Positions 20,532 through 29,344 of a DNA stretch of 45,747 nt are shown piece by piece; positions within the stretch are counted from its first letter, which is position 1, and each line of letters begins with the position of its first letter. The position numbers were made by a program, and so were the translations under genes. The notes under the pieces are model-generated. The model saw only the letters and a list, made by a program, of their open reading frames with translations. It searched no databases and was not told the DNA's origin. This stretch comes from Lachnospiraceae bacterium UBA3845. GTDB lineage: Bacteria > Bacillota > Clostridia > Lachnospirales > Lachnospiraceae. The stretch lies in NCBI GenBank assembly GCA_002392705.1, contig DGHP01000056.1, positions 8,968-54,714 on the forward strand, read 5' to 3'.

Positions 20532-20621
20532 AGCAGTTATCCTCCTCTTGCCTGGATCTGATATCCAGTGTATTCACAAAAATAACTGAACGGTCCTTCC
20601 GGGCCTTGTTTAATCAGCTTA

Positions 20622-20630
20622 ATCATAGCA
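20622..20630 (-). promoter_or_regulatory. Extended -10 promoter element upstream of glgC
   Basis: TGCTATGAT on the minus strand, 91 bases before the glgC ATG. No good -35 is visible, as often with extended -10 promoters. A second -10-like TATACT lies further upstream near 20651-20656. The rest of 20532-20801 holds no gene. Confidence 0.45.
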
Positions 20631-20801
20631 CAGTATCAGCCGCCTGACTAGTATAATTCACGGATTCTGTCCCCTGATTTTCAGCATTTCCGCCGAAAAA
20701 CGGTCCTTCTTCATCTGTTTTCCCAAATAAGCAGACAAATAATACCGGATTCAGAACCATCCCGTCCCGGAAACCGTTCGGCAGAAAAGCGAAACAGTTC
20801 C

Positions 20802-21725
20802 TTATCCGAGGCCAAGCAGGAGAAGAAGGATCGTAATCTCCAGGATGCTCAGGAGAATCGTGATGCTGTTCGCCGCGCTCGCCTTTCCCGCGTCCCCGCC
20901 GCAGATTCCCGTAAAAGCCGGCCCGACGGCACTGATCGGAGCGAAGGCAATCAGCACCAGCGTCTGCCGGATCACCAGATCAAAAGGCAGCACATAATAA
21001 CTGACGAGGGCGAGAAGAATCCCGAAAACCTGCCTGTAAAGCACGATCCGCATGATGTCCTTCAGGTATTCCTTTTTCAGTTCCAGATGGAACAGAAGCC
21101 CGATCATCAGCATGGCCAGAAATGTATTCGACACAGCGGCCGGTTCAATCAGCGTCAGCACCGCCTCCGGCAGCCGCAGTTTCAGTATCATCAGCAGAAA
21201 CATCCCCACATAGGCAAGAATGGGCGGGCTGGAAATCAGTCTGCGGAAGAAGCCCCTGATATCAAATCCCTTCCCCCTTTCTGAAAAGAAGCTGTCCACG
21301 AAAGCATAGGTGCCGCCCGTACACATCAGGCTGTTTCCGACATCAAACATACAGGCTGTGACAGTGCCCTCGGGGGGCAGAAAGCTCTGTACAAAGGGCA
21401 GACAGAAGGCACCGATATTAAATGCGGGCATACAGAACATATAAAGAACCCGGTCCCGCCTGCTGCGATGACGCGTAAGCAGGACTCCTGCCGTCAGCAT
21501 CAGGATATTGGACAGCAGCCCCATCAGCGTGATCAGCAGCATCAGCGGACTCACTTCCCGCGTTCTGGAAAAATTCAGGATGATCGCGCAGGGAAGGGTG
21601 ACATAGATCACAAGCTTTTTCGCCACGTCTCCCGCCATTTCCGGCAGGAGCCCGCTCTTCCTGAGCAGGATCCCGAGCAGAATGATCAGGAAAAAAGAAA
21701 ATGCCCTCAAAAGAACTGCCGCCAT
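20802..21725 (-). CDS. AEC family (auxin efflux carrier-like) permease
   Basis: 307-residue integral membrane protein with about ten hydrophobic segments. It has the AEC features: ILLGILLRKSGLLP in helix 1, LVIYVTLPCAIILNFS in helix 2 and the proline/glycine-rich APISAVGPAFTGICGGD in the C-terminal half before the last helix. Members export or take up small organic acids (malate, malonate) or other metabolites; the substrate here cannot be told. I start at the ATG at 21725 (MAAVLLRAF), preceded by GAGGAGG; a longer frame to 21767 adds a hydrophilic tail without support. The neighbour on the other side is the divergent ior operon, which suggests, weakly, an organic acid substrate. Confidence 0.92.
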   Translation of the reverse strand: MAAVLLRAFSFFLIILLGILLRKSGLLPEMAGDVAKKLVIYVTLPCAIILNFSRTREVSPLMLLITLMGLLSNILMLTAGVLLTRHRSRRDRVLYMFCMPAFNIGAFCLPFVQSFLPPEGTVTACMFDVGNSLMCTGGTYAFVDSFFSERGKGFDIRGFFRRLISSPPILAYVGMFLLMILKLRLPEAVLTLIEPAAVSNTFLAMLMIGLLFHLELKKEYLKDIMRIVLYRQVFGILLALVSYYVLPFDLVIRQTLVLIAFAPISAVGPAFTGICGGDAGKASAANSITILLSILEITILLLLLGLG

Positions 21726-21880
21726 CGCTTCCTCCTCTTTTCTGCCGCTGTTGTCTGCATGGCGCATCCATATTCAGCAGCAGGCAGACTGTATTGAGAA
21801 ACGCTGATTCATTCCGGGCGGCATCTTCTGATCCCCCGAAATCAGTGTTTCATCGGTTCCATAGAAATCTGAATTCTTTA

Positions 21881-21909
21881 TTGCCCCATCTGTTTCTTCA
21901 TGATATTAT
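21881..21909 (+). promoter_or_regulatory. Probable sigma-A promoter of the iorAB operon
   Basis: TTGCCC, a 17-base spacer and TATTAT. The spacer begins with CATCTGT (21887-21893), which is repeated inverted as ACAGATG at 21912-21918, so an inverted repeat brackets the -10; this looks like an operator. Leader to the iorA ATG is about 92 bases. Confidence 0.6.
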
Positions 21910-22007
21910 AGACAGATGAAAATTTCAACAGCAATGGCCTGCCTCTGACATTTCTTTGGTGAAACGACCCTGCTGCCGAAAATTTTAGAGAAAGGACCCT
22001 GAATCAC

Positions 22008-23750
22008 ATGAAAGAACTGATGCTAGGCAATAAGGCTTTCGCCCGGGGCCTCTATGAGGCCGGCTGCTGCTTTGTCTCCAGCTACCCCGGGACTCCCAGC
22101 ACGGAGATAACCGAAGAAGCCGTCAAATATGATGAAATCTACTGCGAATGGGCGCCGAACGAGAAGGTTGCTCTGGAAGCCGCTTTCGGAGCCAGCCTGG
22201 CCGGGCGCCGCGCCTTCTGCGGCATGAAGCACGTGGGCCTCAACGTCGCCGCGGATCCGCTCTATACCATGTCCTACACCGGAGTGAACGGCGGACTTGT
22301 CATCGCGGTCGCGGATGACCCGGGCATGCATTCCTCCCAGAATGAACAGGACTCCCGTCATCACGCCATCGCCTCCAAAGTTCCCATGCTGGAACCCTCC
22401 GATTCGGCGGAGACCCTTGCATTCGTAAAGATTGCGTTTGAGATCTCGGAAAAGTTCGATACTCCCGTGATCATCCGCATGTGCACGAGAGTCTCCCATT
22501 CCCAGTCGGTTGTGGAGGCAGGCCTGCGAACGGTTCCGGACCGGATTCCCTATGAAAAGAATATCGGTAAATATGTCATGATGCCGGGCAACGCCAAAAA
22601 GCGCCATCCCGTCGTCGAGGAGCGCACGAAAAAACTCGCCAAATGGGCGGAGAGCGCTCCCGTCAACCGTGTGGAGATGGGCGGGACAAAGACCGGCATC
22701 ATCACCTCCTCCACAAGCTATCAGTATGTGAAGGAAGTATTCGGGGACAGCGTCTCCATCCTTAAGATCGGAATGTCCAACCCGCTTCCGGAAAAGCTGA
22801 TCCGCAGCTTCGCATCGAAAGTGGAAAAGCTCATCGTCGTGGAGGAGATGGATCCCATCTTTGAAAACTACTGCCGCCAGCTCGGACTTGAAGTCAGCGG
22901 CAAGGACCTTCTGCCCATGTGCGGGGAATTCTCCCAGAATATGATCGCCGAGAGCCTGGGCATGGAACTCTATGAGGGAAAGGCTCTGGACGACCCGATT
23001 CCGCCGCGTCCGCCGGCCATGTGCTCCGGCTGTCCGCACCGCGGGCTCTTCTACACCCTGAAAAAGAATAAGATCACCTGCCTCGGTGATATCGGCTGCT
23101 ATACGCTCGGCGCCGCCGCGCCCCTCAGCTCCGTGGATACGACGCTGTGCATGGGCGCATCCGTAAGCGCGATCCACGGCTTCATCAAGATGCAGGATCC
23201 GGAAGCGGCGCGCCATACGGTCGCCGTGATCGGTGATTCCACCTTCATGCACTCCGGCATGACAGGCCTTGCCAACATCGCCTACAATATGTCCAATTCA
23301 ACCGTGATCATCCTGGACAATTCCATCACCGGCATGACGGGACATCAGCAGAATCCGACAACCGGATACAACATCAAGGGGGATCCGGCCGGAAAGATCG
23401 ACCTTGAAGCCCTCTGCCGGGCCATGGGATTTGAGCGCGTGCGCGTTGTGGATCCTTATAACCTGGCTGAATGCGACAGCGTTATCCGTGAGGAGCTGAA
23501 TGTTGACGCTCCCTCCGTGATTATCTCCAGAAGACCCTGCGCTCTGCTGAAATATGTCAAGCACAAGGCTCCTCTGAAAGTGAATCCGGACAGATGCGTC
23601 GGCTGCCGCGCCTGCATGCAGATCGCATGTCCTTCCATCTCCTTCCGGGACAAGAAGGCGGTTGTCGACGCCACACAGTGCGTCGGCTGCGGCGTCTGCA
23701 GCCAGCTGTGCCGCTTCGGCGCCTATGAGAGCACCGCAAAGGAGGACTGA
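22008..23750 (+). CDS. iorA: Indolepyruvate:ferredoxin oxidoreductase, alpha subunit
   Basis: 580-residue large subunit that oxidatively decarboxylates aryl-pyruvates (from Trp, Phe, Tyr) to aryl-acetyl-CoA and reduces ferredoxin. Seen in order: the pyrimidine-binding domain with SSYPGTPSTEI, a middle CoA/transferase-like domain, the TPP domain with MCSGCPHRG, GDIGCYTLG, GDSTFMHSGMTGLANIAYN and the NSITGMTGHQ loop, and at about 525-570 two [4Fe-4S] clusters (CVGCRACMQIACP and CVGCGVCSQLC). Length and order are standard for IorA. AAAGGA lies 11 bases before the ATG. iorB begins two bases after the stop. Confidence 0.98.
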   Translation: MKELMLGNKAFARGLYEAGCCFVSSYPGTPSTEITEEAVKYDEIYCEWAPNEKVALEAAFGASLAGRRAFCGMKHVGLNVAADPLYTMSYTGVNGGLVIAVADDPGMHSSQNEQDSRHHAIASKVPMLEPSDSAETLAFVKIAFEISEKFDTPVIIRMCTRVSHSQSVVEAGLRTVPDRIPYEKNIGKYVMMPGNAKKRHPVVEERTKKLAKWAESAPVNRVEMGGTKTGIITSSTSYQYVKEVFGDSVSILKIGMSNPLPEKLIRSFASKVEKLIVVEEMDPIFENYCRQLGLEVSGKDLLPMCGEFSQNMIAESLGMELYEGKALDDPIPPRPPAMCSGCPHRGLFYTLKKNKITCLGDIGCYTLGAAAPLSSVDTTLCMGASVSAIHGFIKMQDPEAARHTVAVIGDSTFMHSGMTGLANIAYNMSNSTVIILDNSITGMTGHQQNPTTGYNIKGDPAGKIDLEALCRAMGFERVRVVDPYNLAECDSVIREELNVDAPSVIISRRPCALLKYVKHKAPLKVNPDRCVGCRACMQIACPSISFRDKKAVVDATQCVGCGVCSQLCRFGAYESTAKED

Positions 23751-23752
23751 CC

Positions 23753-24325
23753 ATGGAAACAAAGAATGTAATGATCGTCGGTGTCGGCGGCCAGGGTTCC
23801 CTGCTCGCCAGCAAGCTGCTCGGACAGCTGCTTCTCCAGCAGGGCTACGATGTAAAAGTTTCGGAAGTACACGGAATGTCGCAGAGGGGCGGTTCCGTCG
23901 TCACATATGTCCGCTTCGGCGACCATGTCTCCTCCCCGGTCATCGACCGAGGAACTTCCGACTATATTGTCTCATTTGAGCTGCTGGAAGCTGCCAGATG
24001 GCTCCCCTGGCTGAAAAAAGACGGCCAGATCGTAACCAACACCCAGCAGATCGACCCCATGCCTGTCATCATGGGCGCCGCGGAGTATCCCGGGAACCTG
24101 GTTGAGAAGATGCGCGCGGCCGGAGCAAAGGTGGACGCCCTCGACTGCCTCTCCCTCGCTTCCAGGGCAGGTACGGCAAAAGCAGTCAACCTCGTCCTGA
24201 TGGGGAGGCTGTCCCACTATTTTGATATGCCTGTGGAAGAATGGATGGCCGCCATCGAAAAGATTGTTCCTCCCAGATTCCTTGAGATTAACCGCCGGGC
24301 CTTCGATCTGGGGCGGAACGCATAA
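23753..24325 (+). CDS. iorB: Indolepyruvate:ferredoxin oxidoreductase, beta subunit
   Basis: 190-residue gamma-domain subunit of the oxidoreductase, partner of IorA. Seen: the N-terminal VGVGGQGSLLASKLLGQLLL nucleotide-type loop and VHGMSQRGGSVVTYVRFG, both signatures of 2-oxoacid oxidoreductase gamma domains. The ATG follows the iorA stop by two bases, with GGAGGA at the end of iorA as ribosome site, so translation is coupled. Downstream, paaK follows after about 160 bases without a terminator, consistent with one transcript. Confidence 0.97.
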   Translation: METKNVMIVGVGGQGSLLASKLLGQLLLQQGYDVKVSEVHGMSQRGGSVVTYVRFGDHVSSPVIDRGTSDYIVSFELLEAARWLPWLKKDGQIVTNTQQIDPMPVIMGAAEYPGNLVEKMRAAGAKVDALDCLSLASRAGTAKAVNLVLMGRLSHYFDMPVEEWMAAIEKIVPPRFLEINRRAFDLGRNA

Positions 24326-24486
24326 CGTATATGCTGCCCGGTTTCCCGGTCAACATAGGATCCTGGACGTAATGCAGACATGCGTCGCGCCGGGATCAGC
24401 TTTATTCCGCCCCGGCCCGGTTTCCATACAGACCGCACTCATCCGGTCGGCGGACCAATGGTTTTACAGAAAGGAACAGAAGAAGT

Positions 24487-25788
24487 ATGGAGCGTTATTA
24501 TCAGAAAGACATCGAGTGCGCCGACAGAGAGCAGATACGCGCGTGGCAGAGTGAAAAACTGGTCAGACAGGTACAGCATGTATGGAATGATGTGCCCTAT
24601 TACAGGGAAAAGATGAAAGAAGCGGGAGTGACACCGGATGATATCCATTCCGTGGATGATCTCCACAAACTCCCCTTCCTGAGCAAGGCGGACCTGCGGG
24701 ACTCCTATCCATACGGCCTGCTTGGCTGCGATCTGAAAAAGTGTGTCCGCATTCAGTCTACCTCCGGCACAACAGGACGCCGCGTTGTCGCTTTCTACAC
24801 CCAGCATGACATCGATCTGTGGGAAGACTGCTGCGCCAGGGCCATCACCGCGGCCGGAGGCACCGATGAGGATGTCTGCCAGGTTTCCTACGGCTACGGC
24901 CTGTTTACGGGAGGTCCCGGTCTCAACGGCGGAAGCCACAAGGTCGGCTGCCTCACCATACCGACTTCTTCCGGGAATACACAGCGTCAGATCATGTTCA
25001 TCCGTGACCTGAACACGACGATTCTCTGCTGCACACCTTCCTATGCCGCCTATCTGGGCGAAAGCATGAAGGAAATGGGCCTTACGCCCGATGAGATCCC
25101 GCTCAAAGCCGGAATCTTCGGAGCGGAAGCCTGGAGTGAGGAGATGCGGCAGGATATCCAGAAAACTCTTGGCATCAAAGCCTATGACATCTACGGGCTG
25201 ACCGAACTGTCAGGCCCCGGCGTCGCATTTGAATGCTCGGCCCAGAACGGCATGCATATCAATGAGGACCATTTTATCGCAGAGATCATCGATCCGGACA
25301 CCGGCGAAGTCCTGCCGGAAGGCTCCCAGGGCGAACTGGTCTTCACCTCTCTGGATAAAGAAGCGTATCCGCTGATCCGCTACCGCACCAGGGATATCTG
25401 CACGCTCAGCTACGAGAAATGCTCCTGCGGCAGAACGCATGTCAGGATGGGCAAGCCGAGAGGCCGCTCCGACGACATGCTGATCATCCGCGGCGTCAAT
25501 GTCTTCCCGTCCCAGATCGAGACGGTTCTTCTGAACAACGGATATCCGGCCAACTACCAGATCATCGTCGACCGCGTCAACAATACGGATACGCTGGATA
25601 TCCATGTGGAGATGACACCTGAGATGTTCACGGACCAGCTCGGCGAAGTCTCCCGCCGCCAGAAGGAACTCGCGGACGGCATGAAGTCCATGCTCGGAAT
25701 CAAAGCCAATATCACTCTGGTCAGCCCGAAATCCATCGAGCGCAGCGAAGGCAAAGCCGTGCGCGTCATTGACCGCAGAAAGATCTGA
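24487..25788 (+). CDS. paaK: Phenylacetate--CoA ligase family protein
   Basis: 433-residue AMP-forming acyl-CoA ligase. Seen: the P-loop STSGTTGRRVV, YGLTELSGPG, RYRTRDIC with the ribose-binding region, GRSDDMLIIRGVNVFPSQIE and the C-terminal RSEGKAVRVIDRRK containing the catalytic lysine. The protein links phenylacetate or indoleacetate with CoA. Placed directly behind iorAB, it could also run in reverse and recover ATP-equivalent energy from the aryl-acetyl-CoA produced by Ior; that is inference. AAAGGA is about 13 bases before the ATG, a little long. Followed by the ACT-domain gene after 54 bases. Confidence 0.95.
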   Translation: MERYYQKDIECADREQIRAWQSEKLVRQVQHVWNDVPYYREKMKEAGVTPDDIHSVDDLHKLPFLSKADLRDSYPYGLLGCDLKKCVRIQSTSGTTGRRVVAFYTQHDIDLWEDCCARAITAAGGTDEDVCQVSYGYGLFTGGPGLNGGSHKVGCLTIPTSSGNTQRQIMFIRDLNTTILCCTPSYAAYLGESMKEMGLTPDEIPLKAGIFGAEAWSEEMRQDIQKTLGIKAYDIYGLTELSGPGVAFECSAQNGMHINEDHFIAEIIDPDTGEVLPEGSQGELVFTSLDKEAYPLIRYRTRDICTLSYEKCSCGRTHVRMGKPRGRSDDMLIIRGVNVFPSQIETVLLNNGYPANYQIIVDRVNNTDTLDIHVEMTPEMFTDQLGEVSRRQKELADGMKSMLGIKANITLVSPKSIERSEGKAVRVIDRRKI

Positions 25789-25842
25789 TGTGATTCATAT
25801 GAATGAAGCTGAAAATCACTGAAAAAGGAGGTTAGCTGAGAT

Positions 25843-26277
25843 ATGAGCGTGAAACAGATATCTGTATTTCTGGAAAACAAAGCCGGCACGCTGGAAAGCA
25901 TGACAGACGTGCTCGGGAAAAACCAGATTGACATGCGTGCACTTTCCCTGGCTGAGACAAAAGATTTCGGCATTGTACGCATCATCGTGGACGATGTCTA
26001 TGAAGCAACGACCGTTCTCAAGGAAGCGGGCTATATCCACACTCTGACCCCGGTTGTGGTCATCGCGATCCCGGATGAGCCGGGCGGACTGAACAAGGTC
26101 CTTAAGGTCTTCACAAAGGCCGGCGTCAACATCGAGTATATGTACGCCTTCCTGGGCGGTGCAGATGCGAAACATGCCTATATGGTTTTCCGTCCGGATG
26201 ATACCAAAACCGCCGCATCAGCCGCAAAGGCGGCCGGAATGCGCCTGGTGGATCAGGAAGACATCTCCAGCCTGTAA
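25843..26277 (+). CDS. Tandem ACT-domain protein
   Basis: 144 residues made of two ACT domains: 1-70 (VKQISVFLENKAGTLESMTD, then IDMRALSLAETKDFGIVRII) and 71-144 (VVVIAIPDEPGGLNKVLKVF, then GVNIEYMYAF). ACT domains bind amino acids, and stand-alone tandem ACT proteins of this type follow iorAB-paaK operons in many Clostridia; I infer that this one senses an aromatic amino acid or modulates the pathway enzymes. No DNA-binding or catalytic domain is present. AAGGAGG stands 12 bases before the ATG. Last gene of the operon. Confidence 0.94.
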   Translation: MSVKQISVFLENKAGTLESMTDVLGKNQIDMRALSLAETKDFGIVRIIVDDVYEATTVLKEAGYIHTLTPVVVIAIPDEPGGLNKVLKVFTKAGVNIEYMYAFLGGADAKHAYMVFRPDDTKTAASAAKAAGMRLVDQEDISSL

Positions 26278-26593
26278 AAACCCGCAATTTGTTGTTCTGC
26301 GCTCCTCCCATAGCCTGGGGACGCGTAGAAATCTTTGATTTCGTCACGCTTCCCATCCTTCACGGGAATCCGCGCGACGAAGTTTTGAATCAGCCTGTTC
26401 AGCGGGAACTGCTGCGGCAGAAAACAATCTGCTGCGGCCAGGTTAAAAACAGGAAAACTGCCCCTGCCGTATAAAAACCACGGCAGGGGCTTAACCATGC
26501 AGAGTGCCGCGCGTCCGGAAATAACCTTTTTATCCATGGACTTTCTAAGTACAGCGGAACACCCTGCGCATTCAGAAAGGTTTTCAGACATCT
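26278..26593. other. Gap between the ior operon and the MATE gene
   Basis: 316 bases. The right part has a strong hairpin (26460-26490). An 11-base direct repeat (CTGCTGCGGC) occurs at about 26409 and 26430. On the minus strand a frame reads NRLIQNFVARIPVKDGKRDE, which looks protein-like, but it has no start or ribosome site to support a gene. No promoter for the MATE gene was convincing. Confidence 0.4.
26460..26490 (+). terminator. Hairpin, probable terminator of the ior operon
   Basis: GCCCCTGCCGT and ACGGCAGGGGC form an 11-bp perfect stem with a 9-base A-rich loop. It lies 180 bases past the ACT gene; the tail TTAACC is T-poor, so termination on the plus strand is uncertain. Confidence 0.5.
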
Positions 26594-27958
26594 ATGGCAG
26601 AAAAGACCATGAAAGAAAACAAGATGGGCGTTATGCCTGTCCGCAGGCTCATCGTATCCATGTCTCTTCCCATGATGTTATCCATGCTCGTACAGGCTCT
26701 TTATAACATCGTGGACAGCATCTTCGTCTCCAGGATCAGCGAAAGCGCGCTGACCGCAGTCACACTTGCTTTCCCCATGCAGAACCTGATGATCGCGGTC
26801 GGAGCCGGTACCGGCGTCGGCATCAACGCCCTCCTGTCGAAGGCGCTCGGCGAAAAAGACTTTGACAGATCCGACAGCGCCGCCAATACAGGCCTGCTGC
26901 TTGCCTTCCTCAGTTTCCTTGTCTTTCTGCTCCTGGGCACCTTCGGCGCGGAACCCTTCATCCGGACGCAGACCTCAAATCCGGAAATCTCTGACGCCGC
27001 CTGCTCTTATCTGCAGATTGTGTGCTGCATGTCGCTGGGGCTTTTCTATCAGGTGACTTTCGAAAGACTTCTCCAGTCCACCGGGCGCACCTTCCAGTCG
27101 ATGATCTCCCAGATGACCGGTGCCATTATTAATATTATCTTCGACCCCATCATGATCTTCGGCTATTTCGGACTGCCCGCCATGGGCGTTGCCGGCGCCG
27201 CGCTTGCCACTGTCCTCGGACAGTCCGTCGCCGCCCTGACCGGCCTTGTCCTGAACCTGAAGCAGAATCCCGAGATTCATCTCAGCATCAGGCGCATCTT
27301 CCGCCCTTCCGCTGAGATTATCGGGCGAATTTATTTCGTCGGCGTTCCGTCCATCCTGATGATGTCGATCGGATCCCTCATGAACTACCTGATGAACCGG
27401 ATCCTGATCAGTTTTTCTGAGACTGCGACTGCCGTATTCGGCGTCTATTTCCGCCTGCAGAGCTTCTTCTTCATGCCGGTATTCGGTCTGAACAACGGGC
27501 TGATTCCGGTCCTGGCCTATAATTACGGGGCAAAAAGCAAAAGACGCATCGACGAAGCCCTGCGCTTCAGCCTGCTTCTGGCCTTCTGCGTCATGTGCTG
27601 CGGAACCCTGATCTTTGAGTTTTTCCCGCGCCAGCTGCTCCTTCTGTTCAATGCATCGGAGGACATGATGGGGATCGGCTCTGTCGCCATGCGGATTATC
27701 GCCCTCAATTTCCCCCTGGCAGCGGTAGGAATCATTCTGGGTTCTGTATTCCAGGCATTTTCCAGAAGCTATTATTCTCTGATCATCTCTCTCTGCCGGC
27801 AGCTTATCATCCTGATTCCGGCCGCCTGGCTGATTGCCCGTATAACAGGGAATGTCAGTATGGTATGGTGGTCTTTTCCGCTCTCGGAGGTGATCTCCGC
27901 CGTACTTTCCATTTTCTTCTTCCGGAAAGTATATTCCGACGTGACATCCTCTTTCTGA
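26594..27958 (+). CDS. MATE family efflux transporter
   Basis: 454-residue multidrug and toxin extrusion family membrane protein with twelve hydrophobic segments. Seen: the N-terminal MSLPMMLSMLVQALYNIVDS, where MATE proteins carry the conserved N/Q-rich helix, the AVTLAFPMQNLMIAVGAGTG loop and the repeated second half (IGRIYFVGVPSILMMSIGSL). It couples export of cationic compounds to Na+ or H+. Two further in-frame ATGs follow the one at 26594; AGAAAGG is 13 bases before the first, which is loose, so 26609 is an alternative. No regulator is adjacent. It ends at a bidirectional terminator. Confidence 0.95.
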   Translation: MAEKTMKENKMGVMPVRRLIVSMSLPMMLSMLVQALYNIVDSIFVSRISESALTAVTLAFPMQNLMIAVGAGTGVGINALLSKALGEKDFDRSDSAANTGLLLAFLSFLVFLLLGTFGAEPFIRTQTSNPEISDAACSYLQIVCCMSLGLFYQVTFERLLQSTGRTFQSMISQMTGAIINIIFDPIMIFGYFGLPAMGVAGAALATVLGQSVAALTGLVLNLKQNPEIHLSIRRIFRPSAEIIGRIYFVGVPSILMMSIGSLMNYLMNRILISFSETATAVFGVYFRLQSFFFMPVFGLNNGLIPVLAYNYGAKSKRRIDEALRFSLLLAFCVMCCGTLIFEFFPRQLLLLFNASEDMMGIGSVAMRIIALNFPLAAVGIILGSVFQAFSRSYYSLIISLCRQLIILIPAAWLIARITGNVSMVWWSFPLSEVISAVLSIFFFRKVYSDVTSSF

Positions 27959-28024
27959 TGAAAGAATCACTTCGGCGGCGCTTCAGTGTCGTAAAAGCTG
28001 CGTGAGCTCCGCTATAGCATAATA

Positions 28025-28054
28025 AACGGTCTTCAGCAGGCGCTGAAGACCGTT
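28025..28054. terminator. Bidirectional terminator between MATE and SH3 genes
   Basis: AACGGTCTTCAGC and GCTGAAGACCGTT, 13-bp perfect stem with AGGC loop; CTCTTTATT follows on plus and TATTATG on minus. It serves the two convergent genes. Confidence 0.85.
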
Positions 28055-28075
28055 CTCTTTATTCCGTCTGTATTC

Positions 28076-28951
28076 TTATTCCGTCTCTGCTTCCGCCTCG
28101 GGCGCCTGGGTCTGTTCCACATAATCCCTGCTGACCCAGCCGTTGATGCTGCTTCCATCCTCCGCGGTGTAGGTCACTTTGACCCAGCGTTCGTTCGCCT
28201 CCCCGGTCGGATCCGCCTTTACAAGCGCATTCTCGGGAATCTTGCCCAGCTTGTTGGCGTCATCGGTTTCATCCGGCGCCGAGCGGATATTGATGAGCGT
28301 CGTGACTCTGTAATACACCGCCGACTCCTTCTCATTCCGGATCGAATCCAGGATCTTCTGAAAATCCCCTGTATAGTCAAAATCCGTATTGTCCGTCTGC
28401 ATCATGAGAACCTGCATCCAGCGGTTCTCCTCCTCTGCGGGAAACATCAGAAACTGCCCGTTTCCCTGCCGGCCCTGGACAGAAAAGGTAAAGTCCCAGA
28501 GAAATCCTTTTACCGGCTGTTCACTGCCCTGAAGCTCATAGAGCCGGGACTGGCTGCAGTCGTAGCTGTCAAAGGACTGTCCGAAGGCCTGGGCGATCTT
28601 CTTTTCCTCGTCCTCCAGAACCGAAAATGAAACCGGCTCCTGGTCGTCCACATTGGCCTCCATCTGGAGAAGTGCAACCTTTCCCTGACGCTCAGCATAT
28701 GCGCAGTAATACTCCTGATCCGAACCATCCAGGCTGGTCTCAGCTTCCTCGGCCTGCCAGTAGGAAGGAATCTTCACCGTATAGCCGCCTATCTCGACCA
28801 GTGAAGCTTCATTCTCATCAAATCCGTCCTTCTGCTGCCTGACAACGGCCTCTCTCTCCGTCTGCCCTTCCGCTTCTGTCTCGGCAGCCAGGCATCCCGA
28901 CGCAAATGCAGCGGTAAATGCCAGAGTTACGATAAGCGCTTTATAGCTCAT
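28076..28951 (-). CDS. SH3-domain lipoprotein
   Basis: 291-residue exported protein. The N-terminus is a lipoprotein signal (VTLAFTAAFASGC, lipid attachment at C20). Residues about 45-215 form a domain I cannot name with confidence; it has VEIGGYTVKIPSYWQAEE and a VSFSVLEDEEKKIAQ block that resembles PsbP/DUF-type solute-associated folds in Gram-positive lipoproteins. The C-terminal 65 residues are a bacterial SH3b domain (LINIRSAPDETDDANKLGKI to GWVSRDYVEQ), which usually binds the cell wall. Start: ATG at 28951 with GGAGGAG ten bases upstream. A strong promoter lies 220 bases upstream, giving an unusually long leader. Confidence 0.85.
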   Translation of the reverse strand: MSYKALIVTLAFTAAFASGCLAAETEAEGQTEREAVVRQQKDGFDENEASLVEIGGYTVKIPSYWQAEEAETSLDGSDQEYYCAYAERQGKVALLQMEANVDDQEPVSFSVLEDEEKKIAQAFGQSFDSYDCSQSRLYELQGSEQPVKGFLWDFTFSVQGRQGNGQFLMFPAEEENRWMQVLMMQTDNTDFDYTGDFQKILDSIRNEKESAVYYRVTTLINIRSAPDETDDANKLGKIPENALVKADPTGEANERWVKVTYTAEDGSSINGWVSRDYVEQTQAPEAEAETE

Positions 28952-29079
28952 AATTATTCAGCTCCTCCTCTGCTCCGGAAGCTGCCATGCGGCGTCTCCG
29001 GGCCTTCTCCTCTCCGCAGAAGACCAGATCGGGTCTCCCGCCCTCCATTCTGCGGATCCGTCCCCTTAATACAGGCAGT

Positions 29080-29132
29080 GCAGACCGCGGTACACAGCAG
29101 CAGCTTCGCTGCCGCGCGGTCCGCCTTCGCTT
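29080..29132 (-). other. GC-rich stem in the long leader of the SH3 lipoprotein gene
   Basis: GCGGACCGCG on the minus strand can pair with CCGCGGTCTGC about 30 bases later, with an inner GCAGC-GAA-GCTGC stem. It lies inside the leader between the promoter at 29171-29199 and the ATG at 28951, and is a possible cis-acting RNA or simply the remains of coding sequence. Confidence 0.35.
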
Positions 29133-29170
29133 TTACCTCAGGCGGAATGCTCCGTCCGCACATAGCCTAT

Positions 29171-29199
29171 ATTATATCCTATCTGCATGGAATTGTCAC
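29171..29199 (-). promoter_or_regulatory. Strong sigma-A promoter, SH3 lipoprotein gene
   Basis: On the minus strand GTGACA (29194-29199), 17 bases, TATAAT (29171-29176): 5/6 and 6/6 matches. The predicted start falls at about 29164, one base from an ATG that opens a dubious 69-codon frame. Confidence 0.75.
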
Positions 29200-29230
29200 A
29201 TATACTTTTAGCCGGGAAGAAATTCACAAC

Positions 29231-29280
29231 AGGAAAAACCCCTGAAAGCGCTGCCCTTCTCCGGCCTGCTTTCAGGGGTA
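29231..29280 (-). terminator. Terminator after glutathione peroxidase gene
   Basis: CCCCTGAAAGC and GCTTTCAGGGG pair around an 18-base loop; on the minus strand GGGGTTTTTCC follows. It stands 64 bases past the stop. Confidence 0.85.
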
Positions 29281-29344
29281 ATAAACAAACTTCCTTTAAA
29301 GAAAACCCTGCGGATCCCTCTCTGATGAATGGATCACAGCTCTG

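Noticed and set aside
22023..23252. 409-codon minus-strand frame opposite iorA
   Set aside because: Antisense shadow of a confidently identified gene.
26253..26591. 112-codon minus-strand frame after the ACT gene
   Set aside because: Part looks protein-like, but there is no ribosome site, it crosses a hairpin and overlaps the ACT gene end.
26975..27970. 331-codon minus-strand frame opposite the MATE gene
   Set aside because: Antisense shadow; strongly hydrophilic mirror of membrane helices.
28954..29163. 69-codon minus-strand frame in the SH3 gene leader
   Set aside because: No ribosome site, arginine/glycine-rich, no recognisable family; kept only as a possible leader peptide in the findings.
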